Part shown: piece after piece, positions 39,559-49,341 of the stretch
Position numbering within the stretch: the stretch's first letter is position 1
Layout of the letters: every line of letters begins with the position of its first letter
Assembly: GCF_015644725.1 (NCBI RefSeq)
Contig: NZ_CP064795.1
Span: 335,501 to 399,500, forward strand
DNA from: Salinimonas marina
GTDB taxonomy: Bacteria; Pseudomonadota; Gammaproteobacteria; Enterobacterales; Alteromonadaceae
Length of the DNA stretch: 64,000 bases
Direction: 5' to 3'
Position numbers and translations under genes: made by a program
The notes under the pieces: model-generated
What the model was told of the DNA's origin: nothing
The model's database searches: none
What the model saw: only the letters and a program-made list of their open reading frames with translations

Positions 39559-40115
39559 TTACTGCGCAGGCGATTTGCCCATAAGCAGTTTATCTTTAAA
39601 ATCAAGCATACGGCCCACCCCAGAGCCCAGTCGCATCAGGGTGTGTAGTTTTTCCGGTCCTAAATTTTGTAGCTCCTGAGACCATGCTGTGACCGACTCC
39701 AGCAAGTCATGGATCTCGTTAAGGCGGTTTTGTACAGCTTGTTCTTCTTTGTCGACAGGGGCTTCCATCATTAAGTCACGTAACAACGACAAAGTAGGAT
39801 CAATTTCACGTTTACGCCGTTCTTCAAACACCCGGTTGGCCAGCACCCAGATTGAGCCCGCCGGGATAAAGTACTCTTTACGTTCGCCCGCCACATGGTG
39901 CTGTTTCACCAGCCGCCAGGATTGCAGTTCCTTGAGGGCCATACTGGTATTGCCCCGGGAAATATTCAGCGCATCCGCAATTTGCTGGGCTGCCAAAGGC
40001 GTTTCAGTTAGTACAATCAAAGCCAGTATCTGGCCAACGGTGCGGTTGAACCCCAGCGACTGCCCATTTCGCCAAAATGCATAACCGAGGACTTTACTGT
40101 TGGTGACATTTCCAT
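39559..40115 (-). pseudogene. GbsR/MarR-family regulator, single frameshift
   Basis: The long frame (ending 39559) starts within the protein at IVLTETPLAAQQIADALNIS, lacking the family N-terminus. That N-terminus is present just upstream in another frame: ATG 40115, then SPTVKSSVMHFGEMGSRWG. One base is missing at AA 40049-40050 (GGGGTT on the minus strand). Adding it gives SRWGFNRTVGQILALIVLTE, the standard GbsR winged-helix start, and a protein of about 185 residues. The gene leads the cioAB operon, so it is probably its regulator. The break may be a sequencing error; otherwise cioAB control is lost. Confidence 0.82.
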
Positions 40116-40135
40116 AATGCTAGCTTCTTTTAAAG

Positions 40136-40153
40136 TTTCAGAAATTACTGAAA
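40136..40153. promoter_or_regulatory. palindromic operator candidate upstream of gbsR-cioAB
   Basis: TTTCAGAAATTACTGAAA has 6-base perfect arms (TTTCAG and CTGAAA) and an AT-rich centre. It lies 20 bases before the regulator start codon, next to a minus-strand -10-like CATTATAAAC. Binding by the GbsR-type regulator (autoregulation) is inferred. Confidence 0.5.
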
Positions 40154-40159
40154 GTTTAT

Positions 40160-40760
40160 AATGTTTTTGGTTTTACAGCAAGTCTGGATGAGCTTGGAAA
40201 CATTAAAAGCTAGTAAGGCAGAGTCGGGAGAGGGTTATGCCAGAGCCTGAAGAACCTAGAGATAAAACCGCACACAGCCAGATGCCCTGCAGCTACCCTA
40301 AAGGCCTCTCGGTCAGCTCTGCGAGCATGAAATGATAAGTTGTGTTTCAATGGCCTCATCGCGGGCGTGGGATTGGAGCCTGATGACCACCGCATTTAGT
40401 TGGAGATTGAACCTGAGAGAGAGCCTGAGAGAGTATGCGCCTGAAAGAGTGTGAGTCTAAGGAAGAGTATGTGGATGCCCCCTACGAATAAGCAATGGTG
40501 GCTATCTGTAACTACAGGGCGTTGCGCTACGTCCGCGCTGCAGAATAAGCGTATCGGCAGGTACCGGTTAAGTTTAGTATTGCGAAGCAATCGTACTGTG
40601 ACCAGTCATATTGCCAGACGCAGGCATATAAATAATAATCATCACCGATGATCAGGCCGCAAAGAGGACAGGGTCGTCCGAACTGCTCAGCGCAGCGGCG
40701 TAACGCGATCATGTTACTACGCCACCAGGCTCTTTGCTTATTCGTTACCCCGGGGCGAGA
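40160..40760. other. gene-free stretch between the cio operon and the SBP-like gene
   Basis: About 600 bases with only short frames on both strands. One minus-strand frame (40712-40527) contains GRPCPLCGL, a zinc-ribbon-like fragment, but has no start signal or recognisable family. GAGAGAGCCTGAGAGAG near 40420 is a low-complexity patch. The origin of the sequence is unknown. Confidence 0.45.
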
Positions 40761-41768
40761 TCACCAGCGCTGTAAAATACGCTCGTAGATATCGGTATCC
40801 AGCAAGCTTGGCCGTGCGCCCACGGTGGCACTTTGTAATGCCTCAAATGCGGCTTCAATCGTGGTGTAGGTGGTACCATCAATCACATATACCGAGCTGT
40901 TGTCGGCACTGGTCGTATCCAGCGCCAGAGCATGCTCCAATACCCTGGGCGCCAGCGCCTGATGCATTACCTGAGCACTGCTGATGTAGTCGGCGCTGCC
41001 ATCGCCATTAATATCTTTGGTCAGCCAGGTCATGCCCAGCAAACGGTTGTAGCTGCCATCCTGCTGCATGATTTCGATGGTTTGATTAAATTGCTGCAAA
41101 CGACTGTCGACGTTATCAACATCCTCGCGCAGCGCCAGCCGAAACCCCGCGGTGACCAGGGGGCGAGCCGACAGATACACCATCTCTTCGTTTTCGTTAC
41201 GCAGCAGCCGGTTAAACTCATCTATCAGCAGACGGCTGGTGACCAGATAATAGGCCCGGTTGTCGGCAAGTTGCTTGAACGCATCATAGGTGGAAGGGTT
41301 ACGACCCCATTTCACATCTTTGATCAAACGAATGGTGTCGGTATTGGCAAAACGGTTATCAATGGCCACCCGGCGGTCTTGCAAATGCGGTATTAAAGCC
41401 ACCTCTTTAACCGAATCATTTTTGCTCACTGCATACAAATACAGCGGCAAGTACGGTTTGGAATAACGCATATTGCTTTTTTGGGTGTTCAGGTCAATAG
41501 ATGCATAATCACCATCAAGCTTGCCGCTTAAAATGGCACTGCCTAAAAAGGCCGGACGCATCATTTCCAGAGTTAACGGTTCACCCATACGCTTAAAGGC
41601 CTCGAGTACCAGATTGTTCAGCCGTGCCGGTTCACCTTCGTCATCCACATACGTAGGCAACTGGCTGGCGCCCAGCCTGGACTCCGCCAGGGTTGGCGCT
41701 GGACTCAGCACTAATAAAATAACCGCAACAAAAGATAAAACGCGCAAAGGCAATTCCTTGATAAACAA
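40761..41768 (-). CDS. exported periplasmic binding protein-like protein
   Basis: 335 residues with a signal peptide (LSFVAVILLVLSPAPTLA, cleavage near residue 28). The mature part resembles SBP family 3 domains (LPTYVDDEGEPARLNNLVLEAF; GDYASIDLNTQ; RRVAIDNRF), as found in free-standing binding proteins that sense amino acids or act with signalling proteins. Near residue 250 a Ca-binding-type loop DINGDGSADY interrupts the pattern, and the C-terminal 80 residues have no family I recognise. No transporter genes adjoin it, so a scavenging role is not supported. Confidence 0.7.
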   Translation of the reverse strand: MFIKELPLRVLSFVAVILLVLSPAPTLAESRLGASQLPTYVDDEGEPARLNNLVLEAFKRMGEPLTLEMMRPAFLGSAILSGKLDGDYASIDLNTQKSNMRYSKPYLPLYLYAVSKNDSVKEVALIPHLQDRRVAIDNRFANTDTIRLIKDVKWGRNPSTYDAFKQLADNRAYYLVTSRLLIDEFNRLLRNENEEMVYLSARPLVTAGFRLALREDVDNVDSRLQQFNQTIEIMQQDGSYNRLLGMTWLTKDINGDGSADYISSAQVMHQALAPRVLEHALALDTTSADNSSVYVIDGTTYTTIEAAFEALQSATVGARPSLLDTDIYERILQRW

Positions 41769-41949
41769 ATGGACAGGTGTATTTTTATTCTATTGTTCAG
41801 TGTAGCGGCTTTTAAGGGCAAATAGCAAAGGTCTGCAACAGACCGGTTCATGGCACGGCGGTATAATAATAGCGGGACATCGGGCCCAGGAAGCGAACAG
41901 CTAAAGGGGGGCGAAAGACGGAGCATGCATGGGGGGCAGTAAATCTCAC

Positions 41950-41985
41950 CCGTGACCGCTTGCCGCTATGGGCAGGCGGTCACGG
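41950..41985. repeat. intergenic stem-loop
   Basis: CCGTGACCGC (41950-41959) and GCGGTCACGG (41976-41985) are exact reverse complements, with extra pairing inside (TTGCC/GGCAG). It lies just after the M28 peptidase stop on the minus strand and probably ends its transcript, although the T run is on the wrong side for a classical terminator. Confidence 0.5.
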
Positions 41986-42013
41986 TAATAAAAAAGCATA
42001 TTACATGAGAGGG

Positions 42014-43372
42014 TTACTCACCAAAGCTACCGGCAGCGCCAGGAAAGACCACCGGGCTTTCAAAGCCCTCTTTACTAACACTGGCTACTCCGAAAAAGTA
42101 GTTATCAATAACCACATTTTCCAATGTGGCGCTAGTCACATTACCTACAAATTTGCTGTATTGCCATTGCGGGGCATCGGTATAACGCCAGTAAATTTTA
42201 TACCCTGCCAGGTTCGGATTTTGCTGTTTATCGGCCTGCGCCCAGCTTAAGGTGGTATCCGGTGAAACGGCACCTTTTATAGTGACATCAGCCGGTGGCG
42301 CCGGCGCCCAGGCCATCGCTGCCAGACTCACCGCATTGAGTGACGTCAGTTTCGCTGCATAATCAAAGTCCACGCCCTCGATGGTATCGCCATATTCGAC
42401 CCCATCTTCGGTACGTAAGTCCTGATGCTGGCGGACATAATTTTCGTTGGTTTCCATAATGCGGATCCCAGGATAGCCTAAGTCATTTAACGGGCGGTGA
42501 TGGCCGCCCCGACCAAAGCGATCAAGCCGGTATATCACCATGGTATCCAGATTAGGAATATACTCGTCGGCAAGTTTATCAATATAACGCGCTAAATTCC
42601 GGGAGGGCGAGTCAACTTCACCCCCGGTAAAACGGCGGGTGCGGGCTTCGTCCGCGGTTTCGGTGACCCGCGTGCCTTCGGCAAACAAACGGGCCGTGGT
42701 GTTGTTGATGACCCCGTTCACCCCCTCGATATTGCCAATCATGTCATTGTTCAGCACCGCTTTTAAACGCCAGCCTTCGTCTTTGGCTTTGGCAGCCAGA
42801 ATCTTGCCACCAAATAACCCCTGTTCTTCACCGGCCAGCGCGGCGTACACAATGCTGCCATTAAACTGATACTGAGATAATACCCGGGCGGCTTCCAGGG
42901 TGCCGGCGACCCCAGAGGCATTGTCATTCGCCCCGGGAGCGTCGGAGGTGGCGTCCATCACATCCGAGACCCGGGAGTCGATATCTCCGGACATCAGCAC
43001 ATAACGGTTGGGATCGGTGGAGCCACGCTGAATGGCCACCACGCTGATGACATCCGTTGGCTCGGGAATACGCTTTTCACCACTCACAGTATCGCCGACA
43101 AACATCACTTCCAGACACCCGCCACACTGCGCCGAAATAGCTTCAAATTCTTGTTTTATCCAGCGCCGGGCGGCGCCAATACCACGGGTATCCGATTCGG
43201 TTTCAGATAAGGTATGGCGGGTTCCAAAGCTCACTAGTTTCCGAATGTCCTGCTCAATTCGATCAGCAGACACGGCTTTGGGGATGGCATGTAATTCGTT
43301 GGTGTCGGGGGCGGCAAGGCTTCCTGCAGAAGCGGTGGCAAGGGCTGTTAAAACAGCAAGGCGTGCAAACAT
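42014..43372 (-). CDS. secreted M28-family aminopeptidase with C-terminal FN3-like domain
   Basis: 452 residues. A signal peptide (VLTALATASAGSLAA) implies export. The zinc peptidase domain (about 35-350) shows MSGDIDSRVSD, the bridging Asp in PGANDNASGVAGTLEAA, the catalytic Glu pair in AALAGEEQGLFGG, and later metal site residues near GRGGHHRPLND. A C-terminal fibronectin-III-like module (about 355-440; LAGYKIYWRYTDAPQW) probably aids attachment or stability. It likely liberates amino acids from peptides outside the cytoplasm. It is monocistronic. Confidence 0.88.
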   Translation of the reverse strand: MFARLAVLTALATASAGSLAAPDTNELHAIPKAVSADRIEQDIRKLVSFGTRHTLSETESDTRGIGAARRWIKQEFEAISAQCGGCLEVMFVGDTVSGEKRIPEPTDVISVVAIQRGSTDPNRYVLMSGDIDSRVSDVMDATSDAPGANDNASGVAGTLEAARVLSQYQFNGSIVYAALAGEEQGLFGGKILAAKAKDEGWRLKAVLNNDMIGNIEGVNGVINNTTARLFAEGTRVTETADEARTRRFTGGEVDSPSRNLARYIDKLADEYIPNLDTMVIYRLDRFGRGGHHRPLNDLGYPGIRIMETNENYVRQHQDLRTEDGVEYGDTIEGVDFDYAAKLTSLNAVSLAAMAWAPAPPADVTIKGAVSPDTTLSWAQADKQQNPNLAGYKIYWRYTDAPQWQYSKFVGNVTSATLENVVIDNYFFGVASVSKEGFESPVVFPGAAGSFGE

Positions 43373-43432
43373 AAAAGCTCCTTCTCAGCTTGTGGTTGTC
43401 ACGCCTTAATGATTATTTTGTACTGGCGTGAC

Positions 43433-44128
43433 CTAAATAAACGCGTAGGCATCACCAAACAACTGAGTCTGGGGAAGCGCCCGGGCGCTAAAATCGTCTC
43501 TGGCTGCTTTCGCCATTTCAAACCGGCCGGCAATATACACCTGCACATCGCTAAGCGAAGGGTAGTCGGCAACGACGGCGTGGTGCACCCAGCCGGTTCT
43601 GCCAGACCAGTCATCTTCGGCAAATTCTACCACAGGGATGAAGTTAAACTGGTCGTGCTCATCGGCTAGTTTGCTAAGCTCATCGTACAAATATAAATCA
43701 TTTGTGTTTTTGCCACCCCAGTACAAGCTTACCGGGGTATGCGGATGATCTTTTAACGCCTGCTGTAAAATAGACCAGGTGTAGGAGAACCCGGTACCGC
43801 CGGCAATTAGAATAATAGGCTGGCCATTGGATTGCAGGTACGCCTCGCCGTGGCCACCGCTTATCGCGATACTGCCGTCATGGCGCATCCGCTCCAGCAC
43901 TTCAGTGGCATAAGCGTTATTTTCATCTGCGCCGATATGCAGCTCAATTTTATGGTTATCAAACGCGGCATTGGCGATGGAAAAAGGTCGCTTATCATTT
44001 TCACCCATATGCACCAGAATATACTGACCGGCATAAAAGGACACAGGCTGCGCCGGGGTAAGAATAACCTGGTATACAGCACCGGCCAGCGGCGTGATGG
44101 AGTCGACCTGACATTGAATTTGTGACAT
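43433..44128 (-). CDS. fre: NAD(P)H-flavin reductase Fre
   Basis: 231 residues of the ferredoxin reductase fold. The flavin motif RPFSIANA, the NAD(P)H-binding loop LIAGGTGFSYTWSILQQA and the C-terminal GRFEMAKAARDDF match Fre/LuxG. It reduces free flavins. It lies 39 bases downstream of ubiD on the same strand, the arrangement of E. coli. The partnership makes sense because UbiD needs a prenylated reduced flavin cofactor. Confidence 0.94.
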   Translation of the reverse strand: MSQIQCQVDSITPLAGAVYQVILTPAQPVSFYAGQYILVHMGENDKRPFSIANAAFDNHKIELHIGADENNAYATEVLERMRHDGSIAISGGHGEAYLQSNGQPIILIAGGTGFSYTWSILQQALKDHPHTPVSLYWGGKNTNDLYLYDELSKLADEHDQFNFIPVVEFAEDDWSGRTGWVHHAVVADYPSLSDVQVYIAGRFEMAKAARDDFSARALPQTQLFGDAYAFI

Positions 44129-44167
44129 TGATTCTCTTCTTTACATTAAATCGCTAAAAACGGAGCG

Positions 44168-45637
44168 CTAGTCCATGATACCAAGCTCATCCCAGATGTC
44201 ATCCACACGCTGTTTCACGGCTTCATCCATCACAATGGGCGTGCCCCATTCCCGATCGGTTTCACCGGGCATTTTGTTGGTGGCATCCATCCCCATTTTT
44301 GATCCTAGCCCCGACACGGGCGAAGCAAAATCCAGATAATCTATCGGGGTGTTTTTTACCAGGACGGTGTCGCGCGCCGGATCCATCCTTGTGGTGATGG
44401 CCCAGATAACATCATTCCAGTCACGTGCATCGACATCATCGTCACACACAATGACAAATTTGGTATACATAAACTGGCGCAAAAATGACCACACGCCCAT
44501 CATCACGCGTTTAGCGTGCCCCGGATACTGCTTCTTCATGGTGACTACGGCCATCCGGTACGAGCAGCCTTCCGGGGGCAGATAAAAATCAACAATTTCG
44601 GGAAACTGCTTTTGCAGAATAGGCACAAAAACCTCATTTAAAGCTACCCCTAAAATCGCGGGTTCATCAGGCGGCCGACCGGTATAGGTGGAATGATAAA
44701 TGGGATTTTTGCGGTGGGTGATATGAGTCACGGTCATCACCGGGAAGGTATCCACCTCATTGTAATAACCGGTATGATCGCCATAGGGCCCTTCGGGGGC
44801 GGTTTCATCCTGAGCAATATAGCCTTCCAGTACAATCTCGGCGCTGGCAGGTACCTGCAAATCATTACTTAATGACTGGGTCACCTCAGTTTTATCGCCC
44901 CGCAGCAAACCGGCAAAGGCATATTCGCTTAAGGTATCGGGCACCGGAGTTACCGCACCTAATATGGTGGCCGGGTCCGCGCCCAGCGCCACCGACACCG
45001 GGTAGGGTTCGCCAGGGTGGGTTTCACACCATTCGCGAAAATCCAGGGCGCCGCCACGATGGGATAACCAGCGCATGATCAGTTTATTTTTGCCAATAAG
45101 CTGTTGCCGGTAAATCCCCAGGTTCTGGCGTTTTTTATGAGGCCCCCGGGTAATGGTCAGGCCCCAGGTTACCAGTGGCGCCGCATCCCCTGGCCAGCAA
45201 CGCTGGATGGGCAGGGTGGTCAGATCGACCTCATCGCCCTGTAAAACCACTTCCTGACAGGGTGCCCTGCGCACTTCTTTAACCGGCATATTAAGCACCT
45301 GCCGAAATACCGGGAGTTTTTGCCACAGGTCTTTGAGGCCTTTGGGTGGTTCAGGCTCTTTCAGATAGGCCAGTAATTTGCCCACTTCTCGCAATGCCTG
45401 CATGCTGTCCTGGCCCATGCCCAGCGCCACTCGTTCAGGGGTACCGAACAAATTAGCCAGTACCGGAATCGTGCTGCCTTTAGGGTTTTCGAACAACAAC
45501 GCCGGGCCTTTTGCCCGCAATGTCCGATCCGCAATCTCCGTCATTTCCAGGTCCGTATCAATCTCGCGGGTGATACGCTTTAATTCACCACGCGCCTCAA
45601 GCTTGTCGATGAAATCGCGTAAGTCTTTATACTTCAT
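44168..45637 (-). CDS. ubiD: 4-hydroxy-3-polyprenylbenzoate decarboxylase UbiD
   Basis: 489 residues. UbiD decarboxylates the prenylated hydroxybenzoate intermediate of ubiquinone synthesis with prenylated FMN. Visible: start [22 protein letters not shown], the flavin/metal region [20 protein letters not shown] in blocks, catalytic Glu in the [12 protein letters not shown] loop, and the C-terminal [15 protein letters not shown]. It precedes fre in a two-gene unit. The ubiE-ubiJ-ubiB operon of the same pathway lies 12 kb away. Confidence 0.97.
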   Translation of the reverse strand: MKYKDLRDFIDKLEARGELKRITREIDTDLEMTEIADRTLRAKGPALLFENPKGSTIPVLANLFGTPERVALGMGQDSMQALREVGKLLAYLKEPEPPKGLKDLWQKLPVFRQVLNMPVKEVRRAPCQEVVLQGDEVDLTTLPIQRCWPGDAAPLVTWGLTITRGPHKKRQNLGIYRQQLIGKNKLIMRWLSHRGGALDFREWCETHPGEPYPVSVALGADPATILGAVTPVPDTLSEYAFAGLLRGDKTEVTQSLSNDLQVPASAEIVLEGYIAQDETAPEGPYGDHTGYYNEVDTFPVMTVTHITHRKNPIYHSTYTGRPPDEPAILGVALNEVFVPILQKQFPEIVDFYLPPEGCSYRMAVVTMKKQYPGHAKRVMMGVWSFLRQFMYTKFVIVCDDDVDARDWNDVIWAITTRMDPARDTVLVKNTPIDYLDFASPVSGLGSKMGMDATNKMPGETDREWGTPIVMDEAVKQRVDDIWDELGIMD

Positions 45638-45845
45638 AGGTAACCTGTGAACTCTGTCATCAATAATTATGGCGCCAGTATAGCATTAAGCCGGGTAAGC
45701 ACAGCAATGACAGCCCGGGCACGCCTTCATCAGGTCGACCACAAAGTTTTTTCTGGACAGCAGCAAAGATAGCGTGTCATATAGACACAACGTGACAAAA
45801 AAATGTTGCTTACCCCACTTTGTTTTCCCGTAACAGGAGCGCGCC

Positions 45846-46091
45846 ATGGGTACATTTGATAAATCGATGACCGAAGAGCTGAATCTATTGCTTAAGTTTC
45901 CTTCCGACAGCCTGATGCAGGGCCTCAAAATCCACCATGATGCCAGTCAGTCGGTGGTGCAGGCAGCGCAAAATCTACATACCAAAGGTTTGATTACCCA
46001 GTCTGATGGGGGGTATCTGACCGATTTAGGTATTGATGTGGCGGATCACGCCCGCAAGGTATATAGCGCCTTGTTGCGAACGCTGAATTGA
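45846..46091 (+). CDS. TIGR02647-family small protein
   Basis: 81 residues from ATG 45846 with AGGAG nearby. It resembles the short TIGR02647 proteins of gammaproteobacteria: ELNLLLKFPSDSLMQGLKIHHDA, then LHTKGLITQSDGGYLTDLG, a winged-helix-like arrangement. Function unknown, perhaps DNA-binding (inference). It stands alone. Confidence 0.78.
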   Translation: MGTFDKSMTEELNLLLKFPSDSLMQGLKIHHDASQSVVQAAQNLHTKGLITQSDGGYLTDLGIDVADHARKVYSALLRTLN

Positions 46092-46212
46092 GGTATTCCC
46101 GGTAGCCATAGACAAATCACAGCAAACCATAGCTTTGCTGCTATAGTTTTTCATCGCCCGGCCGATAATTTGAGGGTAATGTATTAATGTATCAATAGCA
46201 GGAAACACAACG

Positions 46213-46827
46213 ATGAAGCGTCTGTGGTTATTTTTGAGTCTATGCTTATTACCGGCGGTCAACGCCCAGGCTGAACAGCTTAAAGCGGTACAGTTGTATA
46301 CGCAGGATCAGCTTATCGGCTTAATCAACACCAATACTCACCTGGATAAAGTGGTCGCGGACCGGTGTCAGCTGGTCCAGGACATCGAAGCGCACGCAGA
46401 GGTGCTCCAGGAACCCGCTTTTCAGTTTTTGTGGGGCGATATGCTGGCCTGGGGGGTATGTATAGACGCTGATCCGACCCGCGGCATCCGCTTAATGCGC
46501 GAAGCGGCCCAACAAGGGTTGCCGGCAGCGCTGGAACAACTGGGACGCTATTATAAAAATGCCACCCTGGTCCAGCAGGATAAGGCCCGTGCGGTAGTGT
46601 ATTTGCGTGAGGCCTCGGCCCTGGGCAATCTGCGGGCCCAAATGCAGCTGGCCGAGTTGTTTATTGACGGACATGGCAGCCCGTATGACTACGAAGATGC
46701 CTATCGCTGGTTATACCATGCGATTACGGCCGATAAGTCCACCCACCGAAAAATTGCCGGATATCTGCAGGCCCTTGAATCGCTAATGCATCCCAAAGCA
46801 GTGCGTAGCGCCCGCCAGCCACTTTAA
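46213..46827 (+). CDS. motX: sodium-driven polar flagellar motor protein MotX
   Basis: 204 residues with signal peptide (about 1-20, ending NAQA). It contains Sel1-like repeats (about 70-180) and strongly resembles Vibrio MotX, including YTQDQLIGLINTNTHLDKV, AFQFLWGDMLAWGVC and QGLPAALEQLGRYYKNATL. MotX forms the periplasmic T ring with MotY and recruits the PomAB stator of the Na+-driven motor. No other flagellar gene is present in the window, so it is an outlying member of the motility regulon. It precedes rnr. Confidence 0.9.
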   Translation: MKRLWLFLSLCLLPAVNAQAEQLKAVQLYTQDQLIGLINTNTHLDKVVADRCQLVQDIEAHAEVLQEPAFQFLWGDMLAWGVCIDADPTRGIRLMREAAQQGLPAALEQLGRYYKNATLVQQDKARAVVYLREASALGNLRAQMQLAELFIDGHGSPYDYEDAYRWLYHAITADKSTHRKIAGYLQALESLMHPKAVRSARQPL

Positions 46828-47016
46828 GCGCCGGGGTTTTTACCTGAAAAAACCGATCTAAGCATTTTTCTGTGCAGTAAAAACCAGCAATATGAAAATT
46901 ACTTAGACGCACAAATGTTGTCTGCTGTTAATATAACCATATTTTACAGTTAGTAGCTGTTATACTGGCGTTATGAAACATTTGTATAAATTAACCACAG
47001 GTAAAAGACCAACTGC

Positions 47017-49341
47017 ATGAGTGACGATCCCCATTACAAGCGCGAACAGGAAAAATACGAAAACCCGGTAGCCAGCCGTGAATATCTGTTATCGATAATA
47101 CAGGCCCATGGTAAACCAATGTCTTTTCTGGAAGTATGCGCAGCAGTGGACGCCACGGAAGAAGATAACCGTATCGGCATCCAGCGCCGTTTACGAGCCA
47201 TGGAGCGTGAAGGTCAACTGCAATTTACCAAAAATAAGCGCTACGCCATCATGGATAAGGCAGACCTTATCCGTGGTAAAATCATTGGCCACCGGGATGG
47301 CTTTGGTTTTTTCCGGCCTGAAGATCGCAGTGGCGATATGTATATCAGTGGCGGCCAGATGCAATTATTTTTGCATGATGACGTTGTCGATGCCCGGGTC
47401 AGTGGTACCGATCGTAAAGGTCGCAAAGAAGCCTACATAGTCGCGGTGGTTGAGCCGCGCTCGGAGCCCATTGTCGGGCGCTTTTTCACCGAACAGAATA
47501 TGGCTGTAGTGGTGCCGGATGACAGCCGCATCAATCATGAAATTGTGATTCCGCCAGAGCAGGTTAATGGTGCCCGGATGGGGCAGGTGGTAGTGGTTGA
47601 ACTCACCCAACGCCCCCGTCGCCGGGTAAGTCCGGTAGGCAAAATCACCGAAATTCTGGGCGAGCATATGGCCCCGGGCATGGAAATTGAAATGGCGCTG
47701 CGCTCGTTCGATATTCCCCACCAGTGGCCTGAAGGGGTCGATCGCTCCATTAGCCGGTTAACCGAAGCGGTGCCCGAAGACGCCAAGCACGATCGCATAG
47801 ATTTACGTCAGCTGCCGCTGGTAACCATCGATGGTGAAGATGCCCGTGATTTTGATGATGCGGTATTCTGTGAACCGCTCGAAGAGGGTGGTTTTCAGTT
47901 GTGGGTCGCCATTGCCGATGTCAGTCATTATGTCCGTCCGGGTACGGCCCTGGACAGCGAAGCGATAAACCGGGGCAACTCAGTATATTTCCCTGAACAG
48001 GTTATCCCGATGCTTCCCGAAGCGCTATCCAATGGCCTGTGCTCGCTGAATCCGCAGGTTGATCGGCTGTGCATGGTGTGTGAGATGACTATCACGGCAG
48101 AAGGTAAACTGGATAGCTTTCAGTTTTACGAAGCGGTGATGAATTCCCATGCCCGTCTGACCTACAACAAGGTTTGGAAAATTCTTCAGGGTGATAAAGA
48201 TCTGAATCAGCGCTATGAAGAGCAGGTTCCGCATCTGCGCAATCTACATGCCCTGTACCGGACACTGAAAAAAGCCCGGGCCGGACGCGGCGCCATTGAG
48301 TTTGAAACTCAGGAAAGCAAATTTGTTTTCAATGCCCAGCGCAAAATTGAAAATATTGTGCCGGTGGTGCGTAATGATGCCCACAAAATGATCGAAGAGT
48401 GCATGATCATGGCCAACGTCAGTGCTGCCCAGATGCTCGAAGAGCATGATGCGTCTACCTTATTCAGGGTACATGATAAGCCTGATGCCGACCGCCTTAC
48501 CTCCTTTACCTCTTACCTGAGCGAAGTGGGTGTGCCCCATCGCATTACCGAAGATGCCACCCCGGCTGACTTTACCGATGTGGTATTAAAAACCCGCAAT
48601 CGGCCCGACCAGGAACTGATTCAGACCATGTTGCTGCGCTCGATGAAGCAGGCAATTTACGATGGCGAAAATATCGGCCACTTTGGTCTGGCCTTGGGGC
48701 AGTATGCGCATTTCACCTCGCCCATTCGTCGCTATCCAGACTTAGTCGTGCATCGCGCGATTAAAGGTATTCTGGCCAAAGCGCCGTACCGCGAAAAAGT
48801 GTCGGGGGCAAAAAGCTACACCGAAGAAGAGGTGTCGCAGCTGGGTGAGCAGTGTTCCATGACGGAACGCCGCGCCGATGATGCCACCCGGGATGTGGCC
48901 GACTGGTTAAAATGTGAGTTTATGCAGGATCATGTCGGCGATACGTTCGAAGGTGTGGTGAGCTCTGTCACCAACTTTGGCTTGTTTGTGCGCCTGACCG
49001 AATACCACATCGATGGCCTGGTGCACATTACCTCGCTTGAAGACGACTACTATCGCTATGATGATGTCAAACAAATGCTGATTGGCGAAACCGGCGCTCG
49101 TCAGTTCCGTTTGGGCGATACCATAATGGTAAAAGTCGCGGCGGTTAATCTGGATGAGCGTAAAATTGATTTGGTACTGGATGCTGCCATGCTGCGTAAT
49201 CGTAGCGGTAAAAAGGTAAAGGTTCGGGAATCCGGCCGTGGGTCACGCAAAGACAAGCCAAAAGACAAGCCCAAAGGCAGGTCACGAACAGATAGTAAAA
49301 AAACCGGTAAACCGGCACCAGCAAGAGGTAAGAAAAAATAA
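47017..49341 (+). CDS. rnr: ribonuclease R
   Basis: 3'-5' exoribonuclease that degrades structured RNA and works in ribosome and tmRNA quality control. 774 residues: N-terminal helix-turn-helix, cold-shock domains (GKIIGHRDGFGFFRPED), RNB catalytic domain with the four-Asp site (IDGEDARDFDDAVFCE), S1 domain (GDTFEGVVSSVTNFGLFVRL), and a long Lys-rich tail (from about 735) that aids RNA binding. It forms an operon with rlmB, which starts on the next base after the stop, as in E. coli. Confidence 0.97.
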   Translation: MSDDPHYKREQEKYENPVASREYLLSIIQAHGKPMSFLEVCAAVDATEEDNRIGIQRRLRAMEREGQLQFTKNKRYAIMDKADLIRGKIIGHRDGFGFFRPEDRSGDMYISGGQMQLFLHDDVVDARVSGTDRKGRKEAYIVAVVEPRSEPIVGRFFTEQNMAVVVPDDSRINHEIVIPPEQVNGARMGQVVVVELTQRPRRRVSPVGKITEILGEHMAPGMEIEMALRSFDIPHQWPEGVDRSISRLTEAVPEDAKHDRIDLRQLPLVTIDGEDARDFDDAVFCEPLEEGGFQLWVAIADVSHYVRPGTALDSEAINRGNSVYFPEQVIPMLPEALSNGLCSLNPQVDRLCMVCEMTITAEGKLDSFQFYEAVMNSHARLTYNKVWKILQGDKDLNQRYEEQVPHLRNLHALYRTLKKARAGRGAIEFETQESKFVFNAQRKIENIVPVVRNDAHKMIEECMIMANVSAAQMLEEHDASTLFRVHDKPDADRLTSFTSYLSEVGVPHRITEDATPADFTDVVLKTRNRPDQELIQTMLLRSMKQAIYDGENIGHFGLALGQYAHFTSPIRRYPDLVVHRAIKGILAKAPYREKVSGAKSYTEEEVSQLGEQCSMTERRADDATRDVADWLKCEFMQDHVGDTFEGVVSSVTNFGLFVRLTEYHIDGLVHITSLEDDYYRYDDVKQMLIGETGARQFRLGDTIMVKVAAVNLDERKIDLVLDAAMLRNRSGKKVKVRESGRGSRKDKPKDKPKGRSRTDSKKTGKPAPARGKKK

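Noticed and set aside
40527..40712. Minus-strand frame with GRPCPLCG, considered as a ComF or zinc-ribbon remnant
   Set aside because: Only a single CxxC is present, there is no start signal, and the rest has no resemblance to ComF.
45686..45928. Minus-strand 80-codon frame opposite the TIGR02647 gene
   Set aside because: It is antisense to a recognisable gene and has no motif.
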